A DNA stretch of 64,000 bases, from assembly GCF_026914185.1 (NCBI RefSeq), contig NC_070559.1, positions 1 through 64,000 of the forward strand, in the 5' to 3' direction. The notes under the pieces are model-generated. The model was not told the origin of the DNA. It saw only the letters and a list, made by a program, of their open reading frames with translations, and made no database searches. The DNA comes from Puccinia triticina (taxonomy: Eukaryota > Basidiomycota > Pucciniomycetes > Pucciniales > Pucciniaceae). Position numbers and translations under genes: made by a program. This document shows, one piece after another, positions 1 through 11,241 of this stretch; position 1 is the first letter of the stretch; every line of letters begins with the position of its first letter.

Positions 1-333
1 CCCTATCCATAACCCTAACCCTAACCCTAACCCTAACCCTAACCCTAACCCTAACCCTAACCCTAACCCTAACCCTAACCCTAACCCTAACCCTAACCCT
101 AACCCTAACCCTAACCCTAACCCTAACCCTAACCCTAACCCTAACCCTAACCCTAACCCTAACCCTAACCCTAACCCTAACCCTAACCCTAACCCTAACC
201 CTAACCCTAACCCTAACCCTAACCCTAACCCTAACCCTAACCCTAACCCTAACCCTAACCCTAACCCTAACCCTAACCCTAACCCTAACCCTAACCCTAA
301 CCCTAACCCTAACCCTAACCCTAACCCTAACCC
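1..333. repeat. Telomere, (CCCTAA)n
   Basis: About 54 tandem CCCTAA units run to position 333. They are uninterrupted except for the first ten bases, which are degenerate. This is the C-rich strand of a TTAGGG telomere read from the chromosome end inward, so the window starts at a physical chromosome end. There is no subterminal spacer: the repeat passes directly into retrotransposon coding sequence. Confidence 0.98.
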
Positions 334-3240
334 ATTGTGTTTCCAGGGCTTTGTTGTACACAAGCACCCAGTCACCTGGCTTGAGGGGCTTCCTTAATCG
401 ATGTGCTAGTCTCCTATCCCAATAACAAACCGATGTTTCCCAGGCTTTCTTCATCCTCTGATGAGCTTCCTCCATCATGTCTTCCTTGGCCGCCAACTGT
501 CTTGCCCTTGCTTCCAATAATTCCGCTGTTGTCTGAATTTCCGACCAATTTACCGTGAGAAAGCTTCCTAACTCCTGATCCACTGGCAAGACAGCCAGTT
601 GACCAAACTGAAGCTCATAAGGTGAATATCCTGTTGTCCTCTTTGTTGAAATCCTATCTGCAAATGCCACCAATGGTAAATACTCCCTCCATTTCTTTCC
701 ATCTTCTCCGCACATCTTGGTCAGAGCATCTTTGATTTCTTTGTGCCCCCTTTCTACCATTCCTTGTGCTTCTGGGTAATATGGTGTCACCATCAGGAGG
801 TTTGTTCCAACTCGCCGCATTGCTGTTTGAAGTTCTTTCTTGAATTCTGCCCCTCCATCCACCGTAACTTCCTTAGGCACGCCATATCGATAAATCCATT
901 CCGCCAGAAACCAGTCCGCCACGTTCTTTGAGCTCAACTTCGCCAGTGCCACTGTCTCCACCCATCCTGAGAAATCATCCCTCCCTTGCCACCACTAAAT
1001 ATTTCCACTTACCTGCTTTGATATGAACTGCATCCATACTAACCCTCTCAAGCAATGTTGTCTTGTATGTTGCCTTTCTGTCCTCCTTCTGCAATATTCG
1101 ACTCCTCTTCTGACAACTCTCACATGACTGAACCCACTTCTTGATGATCTTCTTCATTCCTTCCCACCAGTACCGCAATTTTATTCTTTGATAGGTTTCT
1201 GTTGCTCCACGATGACCTAACTCCTCATGCATAGCCTTCATTATCTTCTGTTGAGTCAACGGAACAGATACAATTACCTGACTGTATGGTACATTTCTCT
1301 TCCTTAGTTGTCCGTCCTGTAAAAAATAGTTAGCTGATCTCCTTTTAATTTTCTGGAACTCTGTGTCTGAACAATCTGTTGGCCGCATAAGTGTCTCCAG
1401 ATAATCTTTCATTCGTTTCCAGAATCCAACTTGCTGTACTCCTGCTCCCGTAACTTGAGTTTCCACAATTCCAACTGATTTTACTCCCATTCCGGGGTAA
1501 GGTTTCACCCAGCCGTCTTCCTTGTCCGCGTCCCTTGCCACGTCGTCCTTATCCAATGGTTGTCTTGATAACCCATCCGGCATTCTAAATGTCTTTCCGG
1601 GCTTATGTACCAATTCAAAAGAAAAGAGCTGAATAAACGCCACCCATCGTGTCATTGGCGCACTTGGCAAACTGGGGGTATGAATCATCTGTATGAGGGC
1701 TTTTGCGTCTACCTGTAATTCAAAATGTTGTCCCCACAATAATATCTGCAGTTTCTTCAGGATCTTCTTAACTCCCAGAAGCTCCAGCTTTGACTGTGCA
1801 TATTCTGATTCCTTGTCCGTGAAACTTACTGATTCATACAACACTGGCCTATCTAATCCATCCTTATCTTCCTGCATGAGCACTGCGCCTGCCGCTAAAT
1901 AACTTGAGTCTATTGCCAGTTTGATCTTTCCTGCGTCCTCTCCGTAGTCCAGTCCTTTGAATACAATCTCCTCCCCTACAATCCGCTTCAGTGATTTAAA
2001 TGCTTCTTCACATTCCTGTGTCCAAATAAATTCTGTATCTATTTGTGTCAGCCGCCGTAATGGTGCTGCTATTGCTGAAAAATCCTTGATGAACATCCTG
2101 ACGTAAACACACAAGCCTAAAAATTGCCTAACATCCTTCTTTGGTGTAAGTGGAGGCCAAGTCTGAACCTTATTTTGTTTCTTTACTGATATAGTCCTCC
2201 CCTCCTGTGATACCACATCACCTACAATATCCAAAGCCGGAACACAACAGGCAAACTTCTCTCCTGATACTGTGAGCCCTGCTTCCTCAATCCGAAATAA
2301 AATCCTTTCCAATGTGATTGCATATTCCCAAATGAATCGTCGAATATTTGGATTCTCATCCAATGTAGCGCCACCATAGTCTGACTTAGGTCCCTTAATT
2401 CCGCCATCATCAATAAATATTCCTACATGTTCTGGCAGTTCCTCTTGAAGTATCCATGTCATCTGCGCCTGATATACCGCCACTGAGTTTGTTGCACCCT
2501 GAGGTAATCTGGTTAGTTGTAACCGCCCCAAAGGTGTTTCAAACGTTGTAAGAGGTCTTGAAGCGGGATCCAGTTCTCTTTTGTCATAACTGCCCATGAT
2601 GTCGCCCAATCCGTAACAAGCTCTTCCTGCAAAAGAATCCACAAATTATTCAATTTTTGGAGGTAATCCTGCGTCTTTAATAGTTACTTTATTCAGCTGC
2701 TGCAAATCATGTACAATCCGTAACTTACCATTTGATTTTGCCACACAAAAAACTGGACTAGAATAGCTGGAAGTTGATTGCTCGTAGAGTCCTGTTTGAA
2801 TCCTCTTCCTTACCAGCTCAATAAAATCGTTTCTTATTGCATTTGGGATGGGGATTGGCCGCTGTTGCCAAGGCTCATGATTGATCACCGGTATTTTGTA
2901 AGGTTGTCCGTATTCATGTCTGAGTATTCCCCGTTCTTCTTCCGTAAAAGCAATAGCCTTCTCCCGCAACACAATCACATACTTCAACAATTTTAACTCC
3001 TCTTTTCTCAACCAATTGGGAGGTCCAAAGTTTACTGCTTCTAACCTCTTTGCTGTAACTCTTCTTGTTTCTCTAAACTCTGGTGGAAATGGCGTGAGAG
3101 GTGTCTGATAAGGATCTCGAGATAACTTTGGTCTTTCCAATGGCGGGTTAAGTCCTTGTGGCATAGGCTGATTTACCGGTCAAATCTTCTTTGCAACCCC
3201 CTTGTACTTTGCTGCACACACTATGTTGTCCATCCTGTCT
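334..3240 (-). pseudogene. pol: Gypsy A pol: reverse transcriptase, RNase H, integrase (broken, 3' truncated)
   Basis: The RT domain begins near 3164 (MPQGLNPPLERP) and its fingers and palm run to about 2000. The catalytic block FIDDGGIKGPKSDY keeps both aspartates. RNase H follows at about 2000-1600 (AIDSSYLAAGAVLMQ), then the integrase zinc finger at about 1230-1090 (H-x-E-L-G-H...CESC) and the integrase core, whose catalytic stretch is readable down to 334. A TAA at 2646-2648 interrupts the RT where element B has glutamate. An extra G near 980 shifts the frame at the first integrase core motif, DDFSGW. The C-terminus stops at residues ...ALETQW, where the corresponding region of element B continues for about 50 more residues. 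It is replaced there by telomere repeats. Confidence 0.9.
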
Positions 3241-4285
3241 AAACTTTCTGCTGAAATTGTCAATTTAACTGTTCAGTAACTGGTTCTGCTGCTGTAAAAG
3301 TAACGGTTAGTTATGGCTGTTTGAGTTAATTTTGTTCACTTGAGCACATAGTCTTTCTTAAATTCTGTTGTTCTTATTCATGAGTTGGTTTGGTTTGAAC
3401 TTGCCCACCCCTGCCCTCAGCTAACAAACTTAATTGCTGCCTACACACAAATGTAATTTTTTTAATTTTATTTCAATTTTTACTCAGCTTTATTTATTTA
3501 TTTCTCTCTCTTTCCAATCTCATTCTTCTCCTGATTTTGTTAACCAGGAAAAATAGAATAACTTACCAGCTAGAACGCGCAAAACAAAAAAAGTTTCCTT
3601 GTTGATTTTCTTGCCATGTAGCCACAACACCATGGGTGCGGTCCCTTATGTTAGAATCTACTGCGCTTTGCTCGCGCTCGCGCGGGTCGGAGTGCTACAA
3701 GGTCGTCCCCAAGTCGTAGAGACCTTCCTAAAATCCGCTCCGCGCTCCGTAACTTGCCAATAAGACAGCTCGATCCGATCCGTCCTCGCGCGCCTCTGCA
3801 CCCCATATTGGTTTGAGTGAATAGAAACCTTATTCCCTTCATATAAACACATACGTCGATCCCATGAACAGCGGCAGACCTTGGCTCTTATCCATGCGGC
3901 CGCTACTCTCTACCTCCATTCCGCCAACCAGATCTAATGAAGCAGTTCAAGCTCTTCACCTTTGCGGCAGAAGAAGGTGAGTGACCTTAATTGCAAAGAC
4001 CATTATCAATAGGCTGACAACGCTTGGTACAGCGCCGTCAGCTACGCTGCCATATCCACATGTTTCTCTCCAGTTTCGCCGATTGGGTTTGCACAACATT
4101 TTTGGGATCAAGGTGCGTTCCCAGTTCCTCCCTCCCTCCTTTGTTCCCTCTCCAGCTTTCACTACCAACAAAGAGATTAGAGCACCATCTTACAGCCAAT
4201 TCTACTGTTTTCTGGCTTTATTTTTGAGACTAATATTGCTTTCTGTCTTGACTTGTTAGAGAAATACCATACCACCTTGTTTAGA
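3241..4285. other. Spacer between gypsy A RT and the antisense gene
   Basis: No convincing coding region is present on either strand. 3280-3560 is AT-rich. A short plus-strand frame starts at ATG 3632 (MGAVPYVRIYCALLALARVG) and stops after about 43 codons; its hydrophobic start could be chance. A TATA-like motif near 3840 precedes the antisense gene. On the minus strand the RT ORF can be followed back only to about 3240, in similarity to element B (KYKGVAKKI versus KYKPVSKKI). Confidence 0.4.
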
Positions 4286-5267
4286 ATGTCTTCTCACGAG
4301 TCCACCGGCGTTGTTGTTGCCCCAGAGGCCCCGCGCAATACTGCTTCCTCTCCTGTGACTGAAAGGGTACGCCCTTGCTCAAGCTATCTCCTCAATACCT
4401 GCCTCCTAACATAGTACACCCCCATCTCATTTTAGGCCCCGACAACGGCGCGTCCGTTGTTTATCAAACCTCTTGAAGAAGAAGGTACTCCAGATGAGGC
4501 ACCTCCTCCTTATATTGCTACTGCTCGCTTCTCCACCGCCGCTGGCGGCTATCTTCAGAACGCTCGTGCTCCTGCGTTCACGGTTGGGTCTCCTCCTATA
4601 CTTGCAAACCTTTGCACGCCCTCGCCAATCCACTCCCCTCGATGGGCACAAGCTGCTCCGTTCGTCCTTCAATCGCCTCCACCTGCCCTTCGTCACCGCT
4701 GGGCTCCAGAGTCTCCAACTCCCGTAGGCCCAGAGCGCCCGAATTGCCGCCAACGCTATTCCCCACTTTCCCCTCCTCCAACGTCTTCGTCGCCTCCAAC
4801 TGAAATGCCTCCTACCCCTCCATCTCCTCCTGACATGCCGTCGACCCCTCGTCCTCGAGCCGCGCAGATTGCTGAAGTGTACACTGATGGACACTTCAGC
4901 TCTGCTTTCCTAGCCGCGCAGTTCTACAATCTTCTAGTGTCTCTTTGGGCCATGTTGGCCAGATTTCCCGCCAATCACCATAACCTTCTCCGCTTAGACG
5001 CCGACTTACTTGAAGGTTGGTTCATTGCCCATAGCGCTAATTTGTGAGCATTACTTCCTACTTTTCTCCTCCCATCCACACTCCTGACTATAAACTGATA
5101 CAAGCACAGTCCCGAACGCTCCTTCTTCCCATAGGTTGGTGTTACTCAACGACCCCAATTCCCAAGCGCGATTAGTGTTTCGCACCCTTTGCGCAGCTAT
5201 CCTTTGCTTCAAATACATAAATACTCGTACCGTTCCTGGCTATGACCCTACCAACCCTCGACTCTGA
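4286..5267 (+). CDS. Three-exon gene antisense to gypsy A, proline-rich, unknown function
   Basis: Exons at 4286-4366, 4436-5043 and 5135-5267 join in phase (822 nt, 273 aa). The introns are GTACGC...TTTTAG and GTGAGC...CCATAG, of ordinary fungal length. The protein starts MSSHESTGVVV. Its middle is rich in Pro and Ser (about residues 90-160). A short less biased segment follows (AEVYTDGHFSSAFLAAQFYN) and a C-terminal part around LVFRTLCAAILCFKYINT. No signal peptide, membrane anchor or known domain is visible. A TATA-like CATATAAAC lies at about 3840. The gene sits between the protease and RT of gypsy A on the opposite strand, so it is either an antisense accessory gene of the element or a captured gene. 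I do not recognise the family. Splicing is inferred from sequence only. Confidence 0.5.
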
Positions 5268-5349
5268 CCATTCTCCCTTCCTCTTTTCATCCAAGGCCAC
5301 TGATATTTCAGCCCAACTCCCAAGACCTCCTCTTATCTAAAAATACAAA

Positions 5350-5610
5350 AACAAAGCTGCTCCCTTCCTGTCCTGTTAGCTTCTAAAGATAAAAAAAGAA
5401 GAAAAAAAAAGTCTCCTTCCAATCTTGTTAGCCTTAAAAACAAACATGTCTCCTTCCAATCCTGTCAGCTCTGGAAATAAAATAACGTGTCTGCTTCCCA
5501 TCTTGTTAGCTCTAGAAACATGTCTCCTTCCAATCCTGTTAGCTCTAAAGATAAAGACAAAGGGTCTCCTTCCTATTCTGTTAGCTTTATACTTTTCATA
5601 GAAATAAAAT
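5350..5610. repeat. Imperfect ~45-55 bp direct repeats
   Basis: The phrase TCTCCTTCCAATCCTGTTAG, with variants, recurs about six times at irregular 40-55 bp spacing between 5350 and 5590, separated by A-rich linkers. It lies just 3' of the antisense gene and 3' of the gag-pro frame, inside gypsy A. A C-homopolymer follows at about 5628. Confidence 0.75.
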
Positions 5611-5797
5611 AAAATAAGACAAACCTGCCCCCCCCCCCCTGAGAGTAATGAGCCCCAACTGGCAGTGGAAAACTGAAACCTAAAAACACATGACCAATCC
5701 CCGCAAGGTGGAGTGCCAAGAAGATTGAAGCTATCAAGTAAATTTCTTCCAGAATCTATCCTATATACACCAATCCCCAATCTGCTATGTGTGGGGG

Positions 5798-7856
5798 CTA
5801 TTCTGCAATTGCAGAATACTCCCAATCTGCCCAGAAGGTTCTGAAGTCCATACCAAGTTGATCTTGTTTGTCCCGTAGCGCCCATTTGAATAGATTCCAG
5901 CTGAATCTCCCAAACAACAGCACCATCTTTGCGCATACACGTCTCAAGAACTCCTCCTCCTCCCCCCTCTGATCGTGCAAATCATACCGCATCTCCAGTT
6001 CTGCTGTATCAATAATTCCTTGAGTGCTGCCAACGTACATTCCAAACCGTTCCGTAGATGCAATCCACCATATTTCCGGCCAAATGGTGTCATTTTGAAG
6101 ATATCCCATGGTCCCGTCGTAATTTAGCAACATCATAAATCCTATTCGTCCAACGGGGTGCCCAGGGAGCTCTTTCCAAACCCCTTCAGTTGTGCAACCA
6201 TAATTTTCTGGATAAATGCGCAGGAATTCTTTTACTGGATACCCCTCATCAATATAATCAGCACTTATTGGAAACAGCTTTGGTTCTGGAGTAGTATGAG
6301 TGCCCATCCACAACGGTAGTTGTTCCCACTCTGTATGCCAATCTTTCCTCATTTCAGACGAAGGATGTGACTGCCATTCTTGCTTTAAAGGCACATGCTT
6401 GGTTTTATGGAGGTCAGTTGTGTCTGAAGAATGATCTTGTATTCCCCTTTCCTCATCATCTTTACCAGTTTCCTTCAACACAAATCCCGTACAATTTGAC
6501 AGAGTATCTGAAGGGGTGTTCAACGGCCCATATACCGGTCTACTCTCTTCTGTGAACCCGGTGCTGTTATATAATTTGTTATTTGAGCCGGCATCTGTTC
6601 CAGTATCCATCCCGCTGGCTGTTCCACCGTCCGTTCCTTCATTGCAACCCCTATCCGCTCTACTATTTGACCCACTATCCGTACCAATATCCTCTCCGCT
6701 GCTTGACCCCCTATCTGTACCAATATCCGCTCCGCTGCCCACTCCATCATTTGCTGTCTCCTTAAGCTGATATTCACTCACCTGAATGCTATGGGAACAC
6801 TTACTGGCAATCCTTCGAGGGGGTGCCATTTCCCATCCTGGAACTTCTGGAGCGCATATTGGTATACATAACCTTTCTCCATCCCATAGCTTGTAACTCA
6901 AAATTTCTCCTCGTGCTTTGGACAACTCCAGGCGTACTTTGTGATCCGCCAAAAATGGTCTTCCCAACACTGTATATACCTTCCCTCTCACAATAAAGAA
7001 ATTGGCTGCTTTGTTGTCCTCTGTGTCTATATGGAATGGGATGGCCTCTGCTAATCCCACAATGGGTGAAGAGTGGCCACCAATACCCGTAATATTCATA
7101 CTGATTTCCCTAGTAGGTAATTGCAATTGCAGAGCCACAGTTTCTGGCATGATGTTCAGTTCTGCGCCACTATCAACTAATGCCTTGATCTTTTGTCCGT
7201 TAATAGTTATATTCACAAATCCCAATGGGCATGCATATGTCAGCGGTGCTATGGTATTCAGTCGTCGGCCACTACAATCAAATTCTTCCTCAAAGTTGGT
7301 AATTTGGTTACATATTCCGGAGTTTTGTTGACGATCTGCCATCTTGACCTCAGCCGAAGGTAAATTATGTAAGTCTTGAAGGAATTTTGGTGCAATAAGC
7401 AGGAGTTCTTCCAGGGTGAGTGTGAAGCTTTGTTTCAATATCTTCTTTATCAGCCCCCCCCCCCCCAACTTTGGCTCTGTCCACTGTTGTCTCCAATGAC
7501 TCCTTTGCTGACTCCTCTGTATCCTTCCTTTCGTCGTCCTTTGCAGGTACCCGCTCCCGTTCCTGAATCTCCTCGCCTTCACTGCTTCCGTCATCAGATG
7601 TTCCCTCCACCCATGCTCCCGAATAGCTTGATCTCCTCTTCTTTATCACCGGGGGTTTCTTTTTGGCCTCTTGATTGGGTGCTGGTGCATTATGTGTGCT
7701 CTCCTTAGGCTTCTCCACCTTATCTGGTTTAGATTGCACTGGCTGACTGTCTTTTTCCTTCTCCTTATCCGCATGTCTCAGAGATCGCCGTAAGCCAAAT
7801 CCAACCTGGATATCCTCATCTTCCTCCCCGTAGTGCATCTCCGGTGGACTCCACAT
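5798..7856 (-). pseudogene. pro: Gypsy A protease region with a long unique extension (frameshifted)
   Basis: The minus-strand frame contains a retropepsin: ALVDSGAELNIM (active-site Asp-Ser-Gly) and later VLGRPFL. Upstream is a Lys/Glu-rich linker (7856-7470). It is separated from the protease by a homopolymer C-run at about 7457-7470 where the frame changes, which may be a mutation or a programmed slippage site. Downstream of the protease are low-complexity GTD/GSN repeats (about 6770-6590). An extension of some 200 residues containing Trp- and Glu-rich stretches follows (6500-5798, ending WADWEYSAIAE), for which I recognise no domain. Gag and this frame are in the same register, separated by a single TGA at 7863. 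Confidence 0.75.
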
Positions 7857-7862
7857 CTCCCA

Positions 7863-9503
7863 TCAGTTAGTCAAAATCATGGTTGCTGTTGGCTCATGCG
7901 ATTTCTCCACTCCCGTATTTCCTGCCGCCCTATTAGCTCGTATTTCCGCTCCTTCCCTGCTTAACTCAACCCGCTCCGCATACCTCCGTACCAGTTCACG
8001 GATAGAGTCGCCTGTGTCAGACGGAATTGGTTCCTTGTTGGGATAGTAATAGTTTGGTCCCGACTTGAAAACTGCCCGCTTGGTTATATCTTCATTCAGA
8101 TGTGAACAAAACATAACTGTATGATCCATCTCCTTACAATAGAAACACTGAATTGGTGGCCGTGGGAACAGTGGTCCTCCTGGTCCTACTGGTCTAAATC
8201 CTGCTGCTGGCGGTCTTGTTCCTGCTAAATGAGGCGGAAAGGGTCCAGAATTTGGGTTAGTATTCAAGTTAGTATTTAAGTCAGTACGTAATTTCTTAAT
8301 TTCTTCTTCTAATGCCTTTACCTTATCATTCCCCTCCTCTGGCTGGGGTTTTGCTTGAACTTCCTTGTTGGTTTCTGGATCCTTGCTGACATTCTTACCT
8401 TTTGTAGTACCCACATCCATATCCAATACCGCCAATGATGCCTCCACATATTCCTTCAACTGTTCCAGCTTAGGTACCAGTGCCTTTCCGTCCTTGGTCT
8501 TGCGTAATTTCTTATTATGCGCCATATCACGTGCCACGTCTTGCCGTATCTCCGTTGAAATTGCCTTCCAAAGTGGTTCCCCACTCTCCGTGTTAATGTC
8601 CTTGTATCCCATCTTCTTCAAGTATGCCAGTACTTCCTCAAGATCACCTATAAATGACCGGTACTCCTCCTTTGTTTGGATGCCACCCTTGTCTGCATAC
8701 TTATCAACCAAGCTGCCTATTGAGCCCTCATTGAATCGCCTTTTTGGTGTTGCCCTTCCCCATTTTTGAATGAGTTCCGTCTTCAGCAGCTCCCAATCCC
8801 GGTTCTCATGGCCCTCCATGTTCTCAATACATTCGCTAATCTTCCGTTCCTTTACCAGGAATGGCAATTGTAAGGCCACATCTTGCCCACCAGCTTTTTG
8901 CATTGAAGCTATCTTTTCCACACGCTGAATGAACAACTCCACTTCAGTCCCATCAAAATGTAAGTTCATCCTCTTGGTATCTAGTAAAACACCCTTTTCC
9001 TGGTCCACTAACTTGATCTCTGCTTGTGATCTGAACTGACTAGAGTTTGGTGATGATCCAGGTGTTTCCCCCACGCTATCCGTAATTCCTTGAATAGTTG
9101 TGTCCATACCCACTGGTCTTGGTGTGAACGGAGTTGAAGTTTCAAATTGAGGTGAGGGTCCTTGTTGAACTGGGGTTTCTGGTATAGGTATATTCTGTGG
9201 TGCCTTCTGCTGGTCAAAAAAAGCTGCCATCCTTTCCTCCATCCTTTTCAAAGCTGCTCACTGTTCTTGAATAATTGCTGACTGCTCTTGAATAATAGCT
9301 GACTGGTCTTGAAATATAGCTGTCTGATCGTGAATTGGTGGATCCATGATGGGTAATCGCTGATATCCAATCAGTTGCTCTTCCAAATCTTCTGTCTTCT
9401 TCCTGGTGACTTGATCACAGTATTCACTCAGAAATTCTCTCTCTTGCTCGGTCAAATCCCCGTACTCCCACTCCCTGATGTTGTAATCCAGACTTAGATC
9501 CAA
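7863..9503 (-). pseudogene. gag: Gypsy A gag with CCHC zinc knuckle
   Basis: The frame starts at MDLSLDYNIREWEYGDL (9503) and reaches 7863, interrupted by one TGA at about 9256 (context EQ-stop-AALKRMEERM, where CGA would fit). The capsid-like part includes LHFDGTEVELFIQRVEKI and the knuckle CFYCKEMDHTVMFC (CX2CX4HX4C) at about 8105-8150. Gag packages element RNA into particles. It is followed in frame by the protease region. The N-terminus is preceded by the heptad-repeat tract at 9570-9830. Confidence 0.85.
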
Positions 9504-9569
9504 ATCCCGCCACGTACGCCAAATCCTATCCCTTCCGTCACTTGCTGATGATATCCTATCCTCGCCCTG

Positions 9570-9830
9570 TTGGCCAAAATCCTATCCTTGTCCTGCAAAA
9601 GCCTATCCTTGTCGTCCAAAATCCTAGCCTCTTTGTCCAAAATCCTATCCTCGTCGTCCAAAATCCTATCCTTGTCGTCCAAACTCCTATCCTCGTCGTC
9701 CAAAAATCCTAGCCTCTTTGTTCAAAATCCTATCCTCGTCGTCCAAAATCCTATCCTCGTCGTCCAAACTCCTATCCTCGTTGTCCAAAAATCCTAGCCT
9801 CTTTGTTCAAAATCCTATCAACTCCGTCCC
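9570..9830. repeat. 21-bp minisatellite upstream of gypsy A gag
   Basis: Roughly 12 units of about 21 bp (plus strand CCAAAATCCTATCCTCGTCG and variants). On the minus strand each unit gives a 7-residue repeat of the type DDEDRIL, i.e. a coiled-coil-like heptad. It lies in the leader/5' gag zone between the primer site and the gag start. Whether it is translated is unknown. Confidence 0.85.
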
Positions 9831-9931
9831 GTCTATGATCCACGCCGCCACTATTTTCCACGATTGGTTGAAGTTACTGATGATCCGCTTAAATTGGTTG
9901 ATGACTTGATGATCTTGCTGAAGGTAATCGG

Positions 9932-9950
9932 CCACTGTTGGGACACCAGA
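9932..9950 (-). other. Putative primer binding site of gypsy A
   Basis: Two bases inside the LTR end the minus strand reads TGGTGTCCCAACAGTGGC. TGG is the complement of a tRNA CCA tail. Position and TGG start fit a primer site; I cannot name the tRNA. Confidence 0.5.
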
Positions 9951-11241
9951 TGTAGGACTCATGTGGGACACTAAATATAATTTGGTGAAATATCCGCTGA
10001 GGGGTAAAATAAATTGCTTAATAGGTTGAAAGGCTATTACAACTTACGGGTGGTTTGAAAGACCTGCCCCTCTAATAATACTATGCAAATATCTAAGAGT
10101 CTTGTAATCAATATTTATAAAGATATGGCTGATTCCAAGATAGATCTTACTTTCATATAGTAATCTCTATCAGACCTAGATCACTTGATTCAACAGGCTA
10201 GCAAATCTGTTATAACTTCTTCACACACAGGCAATATACTTACTTTGTTATACTCGTACTACACGTTACTAATATGCTGCTTAACTCGAATTTGTTGTTG
10301 TGTTATGATTGGTTCTACTACTGCCGACACACTTATACCACTACTAAACTTCTACGGTACTTGTACTAATCACTAATACTGCTAATAACCACTGCTGACT
10401 AAACTAACTAACCACTTGTGACCAAACCTCTGTAGGCTGATCGCAGCACTAACTAACTACCGTAACTAACTAACCACTGTGACCAAACCTCTGTAGGCTG
10501 ATGGGGAAAAGTCTGATGAGGGGAGAAAGGGCCTCCTTATATATTGAAGGGTGAGGGATTTTTGCTCCAGGGAAGCTCCTCATGAGGGATTATTGCTGCA
10601 GGGGATCTCAACTACACAGCCTCTCATGCATGTACTGCGCTGCATGTACAAACAACGAGGGGTTTATGCTGCAGGAGACACTCAACTACACAGCATCTGC
10701 ATGCGTGTGCTTCACTGCCTTACAAACAATGAGGGATTTATGCTGCAGGAGACGCCTCCTGTACATCTTATCTACCTGCATATGATGTGCTTCATGTACA
10801 AACAATGAGATATTTATGCTGCAGGAGACACTTCCTGTACAGCTTATCTGCCTGCATATGCTGTGCTACATGTACAAACAATGAGGGATTTATGCTGCGG
10901 GAGACACTTCCTGTACAGCCTATCTACCTGCATATGCTGTACTATACGTACAAACAATGAGGGATATATGCTGCCTGAGGCGCTCAAGCTACACAGCACT
11001 TTCATGCATGTACTGTGCTACATGATGTCATGTGTTGCTATGCAACCAAGCCACCTTCCATCCTCTTCCACACACTCTGCATCCACTGTCTAACCTGTTC
11101 CATCCCCAATGTTGGGGGTCAAGGCCTCTCCTCCCATCTTGCTCCTTCTTCCCTTCTTCCCCCGCACTGTATTACACACTCCCTCTACTATAATACCTCT
11201 GCAATGTGCTTTTGGCATTGTCACGCATATGGAACACCACA
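9951..11241 (-). repeat. LTR of gypsy A (5' LTR in element orientation)
   Basis: Bounded by TGTAGGACTC at 9951 and ...ACCACA at 11241 (TG...CA). The opposite-strand copy of the same family is the solo LTR at 29705-30780: both share the block around GGTCTTTCAAACCACCCGTA, TATA-containing sequence and the dispersed repeats. Read on the minus strand a TATA-like CAATATATAAGG (about 10538) lies near the U3/R border. U3 (10545-11010) contains five or six copies of an ~85-95 bp repeat. Confidence 0.8.
10545..11010. repeat. Tandem ~85-95 bp repeats in the gypsy A LTR U3
   Basis: Each unit contains ACAAACAATGAGGGATTTA followed by TGCTGCAGGAGAC, then a CTACCTGCATATG stretch. About six copies of differing length occur, each ending with a CATGTAC-type motif. 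They sit just upstream (minus strand) of the LTR TATA box, where enhancer repeats are common in LTRs; that role is inferred. Confidence 0.8.

Larger units (their letters stand above)
334..11241 (-). mobile_element. Ty3/gypsy element A, truncated by the telomere
   Basis: Read on the minus strand the order is LTR (11241-9951), primer site, gag, protease, RT, RNase H, integrase. This is the Ty3/gypsy order. The 3' end of integrase and the 3' LTR are missing because telomere repeats begin at 333. The reading frames are broken by in-frame stops (near 9256, 7863 and 2646), a frameshift at a C-run near 7460 and a 1-base frameshift near 980. The element is therefore inactive as it stands. Its proteins resemble those of gypsy B (19369-27868) block by block, for example the shared PQGLNPPL start of the RT region and the FID(D/N)GGIKGPKSDY catalytic block. 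An antisense spliced gene sits between protease and RT (4286-5267). Confidence 0.9.

Noticed and set aside
4427..4894. Arg-rich 155-codon minus-strand ORF
   Set aside because: Shadow of the Pro/Ser-rich plus-strand exon 2 of the antisense gene.
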